From Desulfomonilaceae bacterium (GTDB lineage Bacteria; Desulfobacterota; Desulfomonilia; Desulfomonilales; Desulfomonilaceae): a stretch of DNA of 64,000 nucleotides. Positions 25,501 to 33,657 of the stretch are shown one piece after another; the first letter of the stretch is position 1, and the number at the start of each line of letters is the position of its first letter. Below the pieces are notes generated by a model. It did no database searches and was not told the origin of the DNA. It saw nothing but the letters and a program-made list of their open reading frames with translations. The stretch covers positions 9,032 through 73,031 of the forward strand of contig JBAZSD010000021.1 of the NCBI GenBank assembly GCA_041662605.1, written 5' to 3'. Position numbers and translations under genes: made by a program.

Positions 25501-25764
25501 GTACGGCAGGGAGTTGATCTCAAAGAAGCTATAATCGACTCAGGAGCAGTTAGGTTTACCCCCATTCTTCTAACTGCCGGCGCCGCGATCTTCGGCGCTT
25601 GGGTCATCACTCTTGACCCCGTCTTTTCGGGGCTCGCATGGTCGTTCATCTTTGGAGCGTTTGCGTCAACCATATTTTCTCTGGTTATCGTTCCCGTAGT
25701 CTATTATCTGATCTATTCCGGCAAGGTCGGTTCGCACGGCCCAGACGCGTCAAAAACCGATTAG
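22507..25764 (+). CDS. RND-family efflux pump inner-membrane subunit
   Basis: The 1085-residue protein is a full-length AcrB/HME-type RND transporter with 12 membrane helices and two large periplasmic loops. Helix 4 carries the proton-relay Asp pair in LGLLVDDPIVDVENIH, and the periplasmic porter domains include FPGASAHEIENLVTINLE and a second-half PPGPPVFSTLVAEVYG. The conserved GDTAGLSPVNAI and FVALVLIYVLLVQQ segments mark the second half. No membrane-fusion protein or outer-membrane channel gene is next to it: upstream is the divergent atpZ and downstream is ferritin. The partner is elsewhere or it works with a shared one. It resembles the AcrB-like single genes common in anaerobes; the substrate is unknown. 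Confidence 0.9.
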   Translation: MSLSQKYNLGITARVVEEFLTSKLPIIFIIGSLLAGAAALIVTPREEDPQIVVPVIDVMINFPGASAHEIENLVTINLERKLWEIDGVEYIYSSSRPGGAVVTARFYVGQEREKSILKVYSKIMAYTPDVPPGVTGWVIRPVEIDDVPIVTFALYSSAYSDYELRRVADEIIHRLQSIPDTGKTYVVGGRERQIRVLLQPERMSARHVAPLDLVRSLKGANVNLLAGSMDILDREIIVEAGPFIKSADEVSSLVIGIDQGKPVYFRDVAEIIDGPAEVTSYTSLTFGAGAHADPETRNLPGAIPGKTYNQVTIAVAKRKGTNAVQVADGLIRKFEDLKKDVIPSDMRFLVTRNYGKTANDKVNELVKHLLIAIVSIIALLTIMLGWREAMIVALAVPMTLSVTLLANYLFGYTINRVTLFALILSLGLLVDDPIVDVENIHRHFKLKTHPPLDSTILAVDEVRPPTILATLAVIASFLPLFFITGMMGPYMRPMAINVPIAMMMSLAVAFTVTPWATYHALRKEYDRKSEPYDFKSGTIYKTYRAIVIPFLESRRKSHYLLGLIGLAFIGSVALVGLNLVPMKMLPFDNKNEFLILVDMPEGTTLESTDKVARDVKLYLASVNEVRDIETFVGVASPMDFNGMVRQYYLRDGPYLADIRVNLIDKEDRQFQSHAIALRIRPAIEEIARKWNANIKLVEVPPGPPVFSTLVAEVYGPPEASYDEIAALAKRVRKLMEETTDVVDVDDSITAPQTQYNFLVDRTKAGQHSLTEDQIAQSAKILLGGESPSIAHSNKERNPLEINLRLPQALRSRIQDMGSIKLKGSDGSMTPFAELGSIEKTTLDKTIFRKNLHQVVYVVGDTAGLSPVNAILELTSSTKQLNIPKGYEINWAGEGEWKITLDVFRDLGIAFFVALVLIYVLLVQQTESFSVPLVIMIAIPLTLIGILPGFAILNILFASHIGKYTDSIFFTATAMIGMIALAGIVVRNSIILIDFIHVRVRQGVDLKEAIIDSGAVRFTPILLTAGAAIFGAWVITLDPVFSGLAWSFIFGAFASTIFSLVIVPVVYYLIYSGKVGSHGPDASKTD

Positions 25765-25812
25765 CTTTCCTGAGGACTGGAACCCTTGGGTTACATGTTT
25801 TGATCCTTCTGA

Positions 25813-25869
25813 ATTTCTACAAATCCCGTCGCATCTGTTTGATAGAGACCGATAGAGGTCTGTAGAAAT
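25813..25869 (+). repeat. Inverted repeat in ferritin leader
   Basis: ATTTCTACA at 25813-25821 is matched by its perfect reverse complement TGTAGAAAT at 25861-25869, with a GACC/GGTC pair inside. The repeat ends 23 bp before the ferritin ATG and could form a leader hairpin or be a terminator remnant of the RND gene; no T-tract follows. Confidence 0.3.
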
Positions 25870-25892
25870 AAAACAGGGGAAAGGCGCCATAC

Positions 25893-26414
25893 ATGATCAA
25901 AGAAAAAATTCAGGACGAATTCAATAAACAGATTAATGCTGAGACCTATTCTTCTTATCTTTACCTTTCAATGGCGGCATATTTCAGTTCAATCAATTTG
26001 CCCGGTTTCGCCAACTGGATGAGGTGTCAGGCTCAGGAAGAGCTTATACATGCAATCAAGTTTTTTGATTTTGTCAATGAGCGCGGCGGAGATGTGACCC
26101 TTACAGCAATTGATGGGCCGCCGACCAAATGGGGCTCACCGTTGCACGTATTTGAAGAAGCTTACAAGCATGAGCAGAAAGTGACATCTCTGATTAACAA
26201 TCTTGTTGACCTTGCCATGGCTGAAAAAGACCACGCCTCTGTCACGTTTTTGCAATGGTTTGTCAACGAACAGGTGGAAGAAGAGTCTTCAGCCTATGAT
26301 GTGGTTCAGAGGCTTAAACTGGCGGGAGATCAAGGTGGTGGTATGTTCATGATAGATCGGGAACTTGCTACAAGAACTTTCGTATATCCCACAACAGCTA
26401 CTACGGGGGCGTGA
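25893..26414 (+). CDS. ftnA: Ferritin
   Basis: This 173-residue non-heme ferritin starts MIKEKIQDEFNKQINAETYS. Its four-helix bundle holds ferroxidase ligands visible as NAETYSSYLY, RCQAQEELIHAIKF and NEQVEEESSAYDVVQRL. It stores iron as a 24-mer in the cytoplasm and limits Fenton chemistry. The start has GGGGAAAGG upstream. It precedes a ferritin-like gene, and a hairpin at 26446-26472 separates them. Confidence 0.93.
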   Translation: MIKEKIQDEFNKQINAETYSSYLYLSMAAYFSSINLPGFANWMRCQAQEELIHAIKFFDFVNERGGDVTLTAIDGPPTKWGSPLHVFEEAYKHEQKVTSLINNLVDLAMAEKDHASVTFLQWFVNEQVEEESSAYDVVQRLKLAGDQGGGMFMIDRELATRTFVYPTTATTGA

Positions 26415-26445
26415 AAAACCACTTGCCCTGTAAAAGTGTCAATTC

Positions 26446-26477
26446 CGGCGCCTCAATTTCTGTCAGGCGCCGATTTT
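26446..26477 (+). terminator. Probable terminator after ferritin gene
   Basis: CGGCGCCT (26446-26453) and AGGCGCCG (26465-26472) form a perfect 8-bp stem with an 11-base loop, followed by ATTTTGG. It lies 31 bp after the ferritin stop. The T-run is short, so read-through into the next gene is possible. Confidence 0.6.
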
Positions 26478-26507
26478 GGTCGTCTACAGATTTAACAGGA
26501 GGAAAGA

Positions 26508-27038
26508 ATGACTGAAGTCAAAAACCCAGCTCTTGGAATGCTATCAGCCGCTCTCGAGAAGGAAAAGAAAGGTCGGGAATTTTATAAAAAAGCTTCTGAA
26601 AACTGTGTCAATCCGCTTGGAAAAGACATATTCAGGAATCTCATGATTGACGAAGGCGCTCATATAATAAGAGTAAAGGAAATTTTTGACACCCTTTCAA
26701 AGGGCCAGGGATGGAATACAGACTGGAAAAGGCACAAAGTTGAAAATGAAGATCTCCGGAAATTGTTCAGAAAAAGAATAGAATCATTAGGCTCCCGCGT
26801 CGATGGTGACAATTCGGATATTGAGGCCCTTTCAATAGGTATAGAGATGGAACAGGGCGCAATAAGTTTTTATGAGGAGCAGCTTGCTAAAGCGACGGAC
26901 CCTATAGAAACGGAATTCGTTAAAGTGATGATCAGTGAAGAAAGAGGACATTTCGGCGCGTTGGAGGATCTGAAACTGTATTTTGAAAACCCTGAATCCT
27001 GGTTTACGGAGAAAGAGCGGGGTCTCCTGGAGGGCTAA
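26508..27038 (+). CDS. Ferritin-like/rubrerythrin-type diiron protein without rubredoxin domain
   Basis: This 176-residue protein has paired helices with diiron-type ligands: ALEKEKKGREFYKKASEN and IDEGAHIIRVKEI in the first half, and IGIEMEQGAISFYEEQL and ISEERGHFGALEDL in the second. These are the E-ExxH repeats of the rubrerythrin superfamily. No C-terminal rubredoxin CxxC pair is present. It probably handles peroxide or iron in the cytoplasm, like the neighbouring ferritin. The start follows AGGAGGAAAG. The end of the gene is followed by 96 bp of A/T-rich DNA before the methyltransferase. Confidence 0.82.
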   Translation: MTEVKNPALGMLSAALEKEKKGREFYKKASENCVNPLGKDIFRNLMIDEGAHIIRVKEIFDTLSKGQGWNTDWKRHKVENEDLRKLFRKRIESLGSRVDGDNSDIEALSIGIEMEQGAISFYEEQLAKATDPIETEFVKVMISEERGHFGALEDLKLYFENPESWFTEKERGLLEG

Positions 27039-27134
27039 GAACTATATTACTTTTGTCGATGTAATTACTCGTAAATGTTTTTGATTCACAAATAAATTGG
27101 TCAAATTAAAACGCTTCTCAAGTAGGGGCTTTAA

Positions 27135-27704
27135 ATGAAATCAGATCGGCAGAGGTGGAATTCTCGTTACTCTGGCGCCATGGAAAAAATTCCTCCTCCC
27201 GATCAATTGTTACTTGAATCCCAGCATCTGCTAAAATCAGGCAGAGCCCTTGATTTGGCTTGCGGGCTGGGCTCTAATGCTGTGTTCCTGGCCGAACGTG
27301 GTTACTGGGTTGACGCGTTGGATACCAGCATTCAGGCCCTGGGACGACTCCAAAAAGAGATCAGGGAGCGAAAACTGACAATAGGGCCGGTTTTGACTGA
27401 CCTCGATTATTATCCGGTGCGTTCAGGTTTCTATGACCTGGTCGTAATATTTTACTTCTTTTCAAAAGGCCTTATGGGGAGGATCAAATCAAGTTTGAAG
27501 CCCGGCGGATTGTTGATCTATGCAACTTTCAATTATCGGCATTTGAACTTGAGTCCCGGGTTCTGTACCGATTATCTGGTTCCTGAAGAAGGCCTTGCGC
27601 AATTTTTCCCCCACCTCGAAACGATAATGTCTGTTGAAAATTCTGGGGACAAAGGAAACGTCAGTCAGTTCATCGGCAGAAACATTTCCCGTATCAATCC
27701 TTAA
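27135..27704 (+). CDS. Class I SAM-dependent methyltransferase (TehB-like)
   Basis: This 189-residue protein has the SAM-binding motif ALDLACGLGSNAVFLAERG followed by VDALDTS (motif II), then FYDLVVIFYFF and LKPGGLLIYATF. It has no extra domain. Its size and the RWNSRYSG start resemble tellurite-resistance TehB or thiopurine methyltransferase-like proteins. The substrate is unknown. It ends 12 bp before hoxE, so it may be co-transcribed with the hydrogenase genes. Confidence 0.82.
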   Translation: MKSDRQRWNSRYSGAMEKIPPPDQLLLESQHLLKSGRALDLACGLGSNAVFLAERGYWVDALDTSIQALGRLQKEIRERKLTIGPVLTDLDYYPVRSGFYDLVVIFYFFSKGLMGRIKSSLKPGGLLIYATFNYRHLNLSPGFCTDYLVPEEGLAQFFPHLETIMSVENSGDKGNVSQFIGRNISRINP

Positions 27705-27716
27705 AGAGGGCCTGAA

Positions 27717-28223
27717 ATGGATCATCAAGAAACGGAACACGCCAAACTGAATGAAGACCGGCGATGGCGACTGGTGAATAGAACCATGAGGTTGCATGGA
27801 CATCAACCAGACGCTTTGATCGAAACACTCCACGCCGTCCAGGAGTCATTCGGTTTTCTTGACCCTGACTCTCTGAAGTATGTGGCGGAGTCTCTACATC
27901 TGCCGCTAAGCCTGGTCTATGGGGTTGCGACATTCTACCACTTTTTCACGCTCAAGCCCCCTGGGGAGCATACGTGCGTCGTTTGTCTCGGAACAGCCTG
28001 CTACATAGCGGGATCGTCAAACATGATAAAAACAGTAGAGAAGAAAATTGGGATAAAGCCGGGTGAAACGACCCCCGATGGGAAACTTTCTCTCTTGACC
28101 GCCCGTTGCATGGGATCATGCGGGCTTGCGCCGGCTGTGGTGTTTGACGGCGATGTCCACGGCAGGATGTCTTCAGACTCTTTGCTCGAAGGCATCAGGA
28201 GGCTCATTAATCATGACGATTGA
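27717..28223 (+). CDS. hoxE: NAD-linked [NiFe] hydrogenase subunit HoxE (NuoE-like)
   Basis: This 168-residue NuoE/HoxE-type protein has LIETLHAVQESFGFLD, LSLVYGVATFYHFFTL and a thioredoxin-like 2Fe-2S site with CLGTACYIAGS and TARCMGSCGLAP supplying four cysteines. It is the diaphorase accessory subunit that links the flavoprotein HoxF to the hydrogenase. It overlaps hoxF by 11 bp and is first in hoxEFUYH. Confidence 0.92.
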   Translation: MDHQETEHAKLNEDRRWRLVNRTMRLHGHQPDALIETLHAVQESFGFLDPDSLKYVAESLHLPLSLVYGVATFYHFFTLKPPGEHTCVVCLGTACYIAGSSNMIKTVEKKIGIKPGETTPDGKLSLLTARCMGSCGLAPAVVFDGDVHGRMSSDSLLEGIRRLINHDD

Positions 28224-29850
28224 AGAATTACAAGACATTGCGAAAATAGAAAAGGACAAACGGCAGGGATTCAAACATCGTATCCACGTGTGTGTCGCCG
28301 CGGGTTGCCTTTCCTGCCAGAGTGGACTCGTCAAGGAAGCCTTAGAAAAAGAAGTTGCCCGTCGTGGACTTGAAAGCTGGGTTTTAGTCAAGGGGGTGGG
28401 ATGCCTGGGCCTATGCACCGCAGGTCCCATGGTGGTCATCGAACCCGATGGCGCAACATACCAGGAAGTTGCAGTCTCCGACGTATCAGACATCCTTGAG
28501 GCCTTGGGGGGAGAACCGGTAAGCCGCTTGGATTGTTCAGCCCACCTGCCTTTTTTTGCCAGACAAAAAAAGATCGTACTTGAGAATTGCGGTCGAATAG
28601 ATCCCGAGAGCATTGAGGACTACATAGCTGAAGGTGGCTATGAAGCGCTATACAACTCTTTGAGGATGATGACTCCCGCAGCGGTTATTGAACAAATTTC
28701 CAAGAGTGGCCTTCGGGGTCGAGGAGGAGCCGGTTTCCCAACCGGACTTAAATGGACTGCTGTTTCCAAGACCAAGAACAATGTCAAATTCGTCGTATGC
28801 AACGCTGATGAAGGTGATCCTGGCGCCTTCATGGACCGTAGCGTTCTCGAAAGTGACCCTCACAGGGTTCTAGAAGGTATGGCCATAGCTGGTTTAGCCG
28901 TCGGAGCCCATTATGGGTTTGTTTACGTCCGGGCTGAGTATCCACTGGCGGTAAAAAGAATCAGGACGGCCATAGCCAGAGCCGAAAGACTCGGGCTGCT
29001 GGGTCGCAACATATTCAATACGACTTTCAGTTTTGAAGTGAATGTCCGGCTGGGCGCCGGAGCCTTTGTTTGCGGTGAGGAAACGGCTCTTATGGCAAGC
29101 ATAGAAGGCCGCAGAGGAAGCCCCAGGCCAAAACCACCCTTCCCTGCCGAACTTGGACTCTGGGGTTACCCTACTTTAATCAACAATGTTGAAACATTCG
29201 CCAATGTCCCTCCGATTATTCAAAAAGGCGGCTCGTGGTTCGCTTCCATCGGGGTTGACAAAAGCAAGGGCACCAAGGTTTTCGCTCTTGCCGGCAGAGT
29301 AAAAAATACCGGATTGATTGAGGCCCCGATGGGCACGACTTTACGGGAGATTATTTTTGATATCGGTGGAGGCATCACTGGTGGCAGAAAATTCAAAGCC
29401 ATACTGACGGGTGGGCCCTCTGGGGGGTGCATCCCATCACAATTCCTGGACATGAGCATGGATTATGAATCCCTTGCTCAGGTAGGGGCAATCATGGGGT
29501 CCGGCGGACTGATAGTGATGGATGAAACGTCATGCATGGTAGATGTGGCCAAATTTTTTATTGAGTTTTGCATGAGCGAATCCTGCGGTAAGTGTGTCCC
29601 CTGTCGTGTCGGCACAGTGCAGATATACAATCTTTTGAGAAGAATTACACAAGGCGACGGTAAACCTGAAGATATAGCTTTGCTTGAAGAACTTTGCGAC
29701 CTCGTCAAAAGCACAAGCCTTTGCGGCCTAGGTCAGACGGCGCCCAATCCGGTTCTGAGTTCCATGCGTTATTTCATGGATGAATACAAAGCGCACATTG
29801 AGGATAAAGTGTGCCCTGCCGGAGTCTGTCACATGGAGAAATCACAATGA
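28213..29850 (+). CDS. hoxF: NAD-linked hydrogenase diaphorase flavoprotein HoxF (NuoF-like)
   Basis: This 545-residue subunit has an N-terminal thioredoxin-like 2Fe-2S domain (CVAAGCLSC and GCLGLCTAGP), the NADH/FMN sites GLRGRGGAGFPTGLKW and CNADEGDPGAFMDR, and GAGAFVCGEETALM. The C-terminal 4Fe-4S site is SCGKCVPCRVGT with SLCGLGQTAPNP. It reduces NAD with electrons from the hydrogenase module, or the reverse. The ATG at 28213 lies inside the end of hoxE; a longer frame from 28126 is out of character. The hoxU start overlaps its stop. Confidence 0.95.
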   Translation: MTIEELQDIAKIEKDKRQGFKHRIHVCVAAGCLSCQSGLVKEALEKEVARRGLESWVLVKGVGCLGLCTAGPMVVIEPDGATYQEVAVSDVSDILEALGGEPVSRLDCSAHLPFFARQKKIVLENCGRIDPESIEDYIAEGGYEALYNSLRMMTPAAVIEQISKSGLRGRGGAGFPTGLKWTAVSKTKNNVKFVVCNADEGDPGAFMDRSVLESDPHRVLEGMAIAGLAVGAHYGFVYVRAEYPLAVKRIRTAIARAERLGLLGRNIFNTTFSFEVNVRLGAGAFVCGEETALMASIEGRRGSPRPKPPFPAELGLWGYPTLINNVETFANVPPIIQKGGSWFASIGVDKSKGTKVFALAGRVKNTGLIEAPMGTTLREIIFDIGGGITGGRKFKAILTGGPSGGCIPSQFLDMSMDYESLAQVGAIMGSGGLIVMDETSCMVDVAKFFIEFCMSESCGKCVPCRVGTVQIYNLLRRITQGDGKPEDIALLEELCDLVKSTSLCGLGQTAPNPVLSSMRYFMDEYKAHIEDKVCPAGVCHMEKSQ

Positions 29851-30611
29851 GATACCCGGCTTTTTTGCAAAGAGTCGCTGATCTTGCGGATGTCCAGCCC
29901 GCAAGAGTATTGACCTTCAGCATCAACGGCCAGATGGTGAGCGCCCGGGAGGACGAAACCATCCTTACCGTGGCCCGCGAAAATGGGATCGCCATTCCAA
30001 CATTGTGTCACCTTGACGGCTTATCCGAACGTGGGGCTTGCAGAATCTGCATAGTAGAGATAACGGGTTCTCCAAAACTGAGCCCCGCCTGTGTAACCCT
30101 TGCGCGCCAGGATATGGAAGTGATCACAAACTCGGAACGGGTCATGGATTATAGAAGGAAAATCCTGGAACTTCTCTTCGCTGAACGAAATCACGTGTGT
30201 TCTGTTTGCGTTTCCAACGGTCACTGCGATCTTCAGGCCCTAACTATCGAATTGGGCATGACCCATGTCCATTATGAGTATTTGCACTCTAAACACGTCG
30301 TGGACGCCTCCCACGACAGATTTTCCGTGGATCATAATCGCTGTGTCCTGTGCCAGAGGTGCGTGCGGGTTTGCGACGAAATAGAAGGGGCGCACACATG
30401 GGATGTCATGAGTCGGGGTTACCTTTCGACAGTTATTACAGACCTGAACCAGCCATGGGGAGAATCGAGCACATGCACAGGATGCGGGAAATGTGTGCAA
30501 GTATGCCCAACTGGGGCTCTATCGGAAAAAGGAAAATCCATCTCTGAAATGACTAAAAAGAGACAGTTTCTGCCTTATCTGAAGATGATGCGCGGAGAAG
30601 AAAAAACATGA
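29847..30611 (+). CDS. hoxU: NAD-linked hydrogenase iron-sulfur subunit HoxU (NuoG-like N-terminus)
   Basis: This 254-residue protein has a plant-type 2Fe-2S domain (TLCHLDGLSERGACRICIVE and a fourth Cys in LSPACVT), the HxxxC-type 4Fe-4S site NHVCSVCVSNGHCDLQ, and a two-cluster ferredoxin domain (CVLCQRCVRVCDEI, then CTGCGKCVQVCPTGAL). This is the normal HoxU/NuoG N-terminal layout that wires HoxF to HoxY. Its ATG overlaps the hoxF stop as ATGA, and its own stop overlaps the hoxY start. Confidence 0.94.
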   Translation: MRYPAFLQRVADLADVQPARVLTFSINGQMVSAREDETILTVARENGIAIPTLCHLDGLSERGACRICIVEITGSPKLSPACVTLARQDMEVITNSERVMDYRRKILELLFAERNHVCSVCVSNGHCDLQALTIELGMTHVHYEYLHSKHVVDASHDRFSVDHNRCVLCQRCVRVCDEIEGAHTWDVMSRGYLSTVITDLNQPWGESSTCTGCGKCVQVCPTGALSEKGKSISEMTKKRQFLPYLKMMRGEEKT

Positions 30612-31141
30612 ATCGACTCAGACTCGCAACCGCATGGTTGGACGGTTGTTCGGGGTGCCACATGTCCTTATTGGACATTGATGAGAAACTTGTTGAACTC
30701 TCGGAAAAAATTGAGCTTGTGTACAGCCCTTTGGTAGATTTTAAGGTGATTCCGGAAAATATTGATGTCGCTCTTATCGAGGGCGCTGTAAGTTCCGAGG
30801 CTGACAGAGAAGAGATTTTCATTTTACGGGCCAGAAGCGCAATTCTTGTTTCCTTTGGTGACTGCGCCGTCACGGCTAATGTTCCCGGAATGCGCAACAA
30901 GTTCAGTTTGGAAGATACCTTGTCCCGCTCCTATGTAGAAAACGCCACCTTGGGGAAATGTATTCCCTTAGATAACGTACCGAAATTACTGGAATACGCG
31001 AAACCTGTCCACGAATACGTCAAGGTGGATTATTTCCTGCCTGGCTGCCCACCCCCGGCCGGCGTGATATTATCGACATTAACTGATCTCCTCAATGGGC
31101 GTTTACCGGCTATTGAGGGAAAAACACGTTTCGGAGCCTGA
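30608..31141 (+). CDS. hoxY: NAD-linked [NiFe] hydrogenase small subunit HoxY
   Basis: This 177-residue small subunit carries one 4Fe-4S cluster: WLDGCSGCHMSLLDID gives two Cys, SFGDCAVTANVPGMRN the third and LPGCPPPAG the fourth. It lacks the Tat signal peptide and the distal cluster domain of membrane-bound hydrogenases, so it is a cytoplasmic group 3 type. It pairs with HoxH, which starts 19 bp after its stop. Confidence 0.94.
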   Translation: MNRLRLATAWLDGCSGCHMSLLDIDEKLVELSEKIELVYSPLVDFKVIPENIDVALIEGAVSSEADREEIFILRARSAILVSFGDCAVTANVPGMRNKFSLEDTLSRSYVENATLGKCIPLDNVPKLLEYAKPVHEYVKVDYFLPGCPPPAGVILSTLTDLLNGRLPAIEGKTRFGA

Positions 31142-31160
31142 TAACCGTGGAGAGCGTGAC

Positions 31161-32582
31161 ATGACCCAAACACTGCAGATTAAACCGATTACCAGAGTAG
31201 AAGGGCATGGTAAAATAACCATAACTCTTGATGATTCAGGAAGCGTTTCTGACGCCAAGTTTCATGTTACCCAGTTCCGAGGCTTCGAGAAATTCGTAGA
31301 AGGTCGGCCGTTCTACGAAATGCCTTCTTTGGTGGAAAGAATATGTGGTATTTGTCCGGTGAGCCACTCAATAGCTTCCGCCAAAGCCTGCGACTCAATC
31401 CTTGCGGTTCGGATCCCTGAACCAGCCAAGAAGTTGCGGCGTATTGTAAATTGCGGTCAGTTTATACAGTCCCATGCGTTGAGTTTCTTCCATCTTTCAG
31501 GACCGGACCTGGTTCTAGGATTCGATTCAGATCCCGAAAACAGAAATGTTCTGGGACTGGCCCAAAAACATCCCTCGCTAGTAATGGATGGAATCCATTT
31601 ACGAAAAATTGGTCAGACAATCATCGAGTTATGCGCCGGGAAACGCATCCACCCGTCCTGGGTAGTGCCTGGTGGTGTAAACAGTCCCTTGAATGAACAA
31701 ATTCGCGACGCAATCATGGGGCTGCTTCCTCAAGGCTTCGAGATCATTCATCGGACCTTGGACTGGTTCAAGGGAAACCTTGAAAAGTATAGGGAAGAAA
31801 TTCGAACATTTGCGAATTTCCCTACACTTTTCGTGGCTCTTGTAAATGACCGGAACAATCTTGAACATGTTGAGGGGAAATTGAGATTTATTGATTCTAA
31901 AGGATTCAGGATTCAGGATGACGTGGCTCCTGATGATTATATGGACTATCTTGGTGAAAATTCAGAATCCTGGTCGTATCTTAAATCACCTTATTACAAA
32001 CCATTAGGTTATCCTGAAGGCATTTACAAATCGGGTCCGGCAGCAAGGATGAATGTTTGCGATGGTTGCGGAACCCATCAAGCCGATCAGGAATGGGCCG
32101 AATTCAGAGGATTGGAGCGGGGCCCGGCATTGAGTTCATTCTATAATCATTACGCTCGGTTGATCGAGATTCTTTTTTGCCTCGAAACAACGGAACACCT
32201 TCTTGGCGATCCTCAAATACTGAGTCCTCACGTAAGATCCTTCGCTAAAAACAACGAGTTTGAGGGTATCGGCGTAGTTGAAGCTCCAAGGGGGATCCTT
32301 GTACATCATTATCGCGTCAATGAGCAGGGGTTGATTACATGGGCAAACATGATAGTAGCTACCGGTAATAATAACCTCGCCATGAATAGAGGAATCCTGC
32401 AAGTTGCAAGGCGCTTCCTTAAGGGCGACAATATAACAGAGGACGCTCTCAATCGAATTGAAGGATTAATCAGGGCTTTTGATCCATGCCTGAGTTGCTC
32501 TACACATTTGATAGGAGGGCTCAATCTTCAGATAGATCTTGCTGGATCCGATGGGGTTGTTCTTGACACAAAATATGTATAG
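31161..32582 (+). CDS. hoxH: NAD-linked [NiFe] hydrogenase large subunit HoxH
   Basis: This 473-residue catalytic subunit has the N-terminal Ni ligands in ERICGICPVSHSIAS and the C-terminal pair in FDPCLSCSTHLIGG. KITRVEGHGKITITL at the start (after Ile-Thr-Arg) is family typical. With hoxEFUY it makes a group 3d bidirectional hydrogenase that interconverts H2 and NAD(H) in the cytoplasm. A tail of about 22 residues follows CSTH, which in this family is usually cut by the HoxW protease; no hoxW or hyp genes are in the window. The start has GAGCG upstream. The next gene begins 31 bp later. Confidence 0.95.
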   Translation: MTQTLQIKPITRVEGHGKITITLDDSGSVSDAKFHVTQFRGFEKFVEGRPFYEMPSLVERICGICPVSHSIASAKACDSILAVRIPEPAKKLRRIVNCGQFIQSHALSFFHLSGPDLVLGFDSDPENRNVLGLAQKHPSLVMDGIHLRKIGQTIIELCAGKRIHPSWVVPGGVNSPLNEQIRDAIMGLLPQGFEIIHRTLDWFKGNLEKYREEIRTFANFPTLFVALVNDRNNLEHVEGKLRFIDSKGFRIQDDVAPDDYMDYLGENSESWSYLKSPYYKPLGYPEGIYKSGPAARMNVCDGCGTHQADQEWAEFRGLERGPALSSFYNHYARLIEILFCLETTEHLLGDPQILSPHVRSFAKNNEFEGIGVVEAPRGILVHHYRVNEQGLITWANMIVATGNNNLAMNRGILQVARRFLKGDNITEDALNRIEGLIRAFDPCLSCSTHLIGGLNLQIDLAGSDGVVLDTKYV

Positions 32583-32613
32583 AATCGGAGAAAACGTAAT
32601 CATCGAATAATCA

Positions 32614-33606
32614 ATGAAAATCATTTTGAATATAATCGTAGCGCTTCTTGTCCTTTCGAGTTCGCTCTTCACAATGGCAGATTTGAGAAGTGGTGAGCAA
32701 GATCAATCGCCGGCTAACCACACTGATTTTGGGGCCCAGAATTCTTTGATGATGGCTCCAACATACCAGGAAGGGGAATTTTCTTTCCCTTTGCTCCCTT
32801 CCTGTCCATTCGGTCCCGCTGTCCCTATTCCGCCATTGCCTGATCAGAGAGTGTCTCCCCAAAGACGCGATCTATCTATTGAGACCGCCAATGTGGCGGA
32901 AGGGATCGGCAAATACACCGGCATGATATTAATTCCGGCTGGACCTTTCGAAATGGGGAGCCCTGAAGAAACCGGAAGGCCCGATGAACGGCCTTTACAT
33001 ACTGTGTATCTGGGTGAATTTTACGTATCGAAATATGAAGTCACCAATGCTGAGTTCTGTAAATTTCTTAATAGAAAAGGAGAAATTTCCAGTAATGGCT
33101 TACCGAGTCTCAGAATTGGCGATCCATCATCTCCTGTCACAAAGGTGAATGGATTTTTTCAGCCAAAGCCGGGATTTGCTGATAGACCGGTAACTCATGT
33201 TTCATGGTATGGAGCTTCAGACTATGCCCTGTGGGCTGGGGGGCGCCTGCCTACCTCAGCGGAATGGGAAAAGGCGGCCTTGTATACATCAAAGAAAACT
33301 CCGGCCGATGATATTTCTCTCCCTACCCAGGAACAATCCACCCCAGTGTACCTGGCCACGCCGGGAGCTTTTGGCATCACGGGAATAGAAGGAAATGTTT
33401 GGGAGTGGTGCGCTGATTGGTACAGCCGTGATTACTATGCCTTGAGCCCGTCACAAAATCCTCTGGGCCCATCATTAGGCCAGGAAAAGATAATAAGAGG
33501 CGGATCATGGGCTGCTCCTCTCTCATCGAGAAGGATTAAAAACGTCCATAAGGCTGTTCCAAGAGGCTATTATCGGACGGTGGGTTTCCGCATAGTCAAG
33601 GACTAA
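32614..33606 (+). CDS. Secreted FGE-fold (SUMF1/NirV-like) protein next to hox genes
   Basis: This 330-residue protein begins with a signal peptide (MKIILNIIVALLVLSSSLFT), then a proline-rich linker to about residue 100, and a formylglycine-generating-enzyme fold. Family motifs are GMILIPAGPFEMGS, VSKYEVTNAEFCKFLN, PVTHVSWYGASDYALWAGG, LPTSAEWEKAA, GNVWEWCADWY and IIRGGSWAAP, with a GFRIV end. The two catalytic cysteines of true FGE, expected after RGGSW, are not there (AAPLSSRRIKN). It is therefore unlikely to make formylglycine and is more like the NirV-type accessory proteins of redox enzymes. It is periplasmic by its signal peptide. It lies between hoxH and two electron-transfer genes. 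Confidence 0.8.
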   Translation: MKIILNIIVALLVLSSSLFTMADLRSGEQDQSPANHTDFGAQNSLMMAPTYQEGEFSFPLLPSCPFGPAVPIPPLPDQRVSPQRRDLSIETANVAEGIGKYTGMILIPAGPFEMGSPEETGRPDERPLHTVYLGEFYVSKYEVTNAEFCKFLNRKGEISSNGLPSLRIGDPSSPVTKVNGFFQPKPGFADRPVTHVSWYGASDYALWAGGRLPTSAEWEKAALYTSKKTPADDISLPTQEQSTPVYLATPGAFGITGIEGNVWEWCADWYSRDYYALSPSQNPLGPSLGQEKIIRGGSWAAPLSSRRIKNVHKAVPRGYYRTVGFRIVKD

Positions 33607-33657
33607 AGCCCCTCGTTTTACCGTTTCAATGCTCTCGTTTAGACCAAAAGTCGCGGC

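Noticed and set aside
28126..28212. Longer N-terminus for hoxF from 28126
   Set aside because: It lies inside hoxE in another frame, and the ATG at 28213 gives the normal HoxF start with overlap of the hoxE stop.
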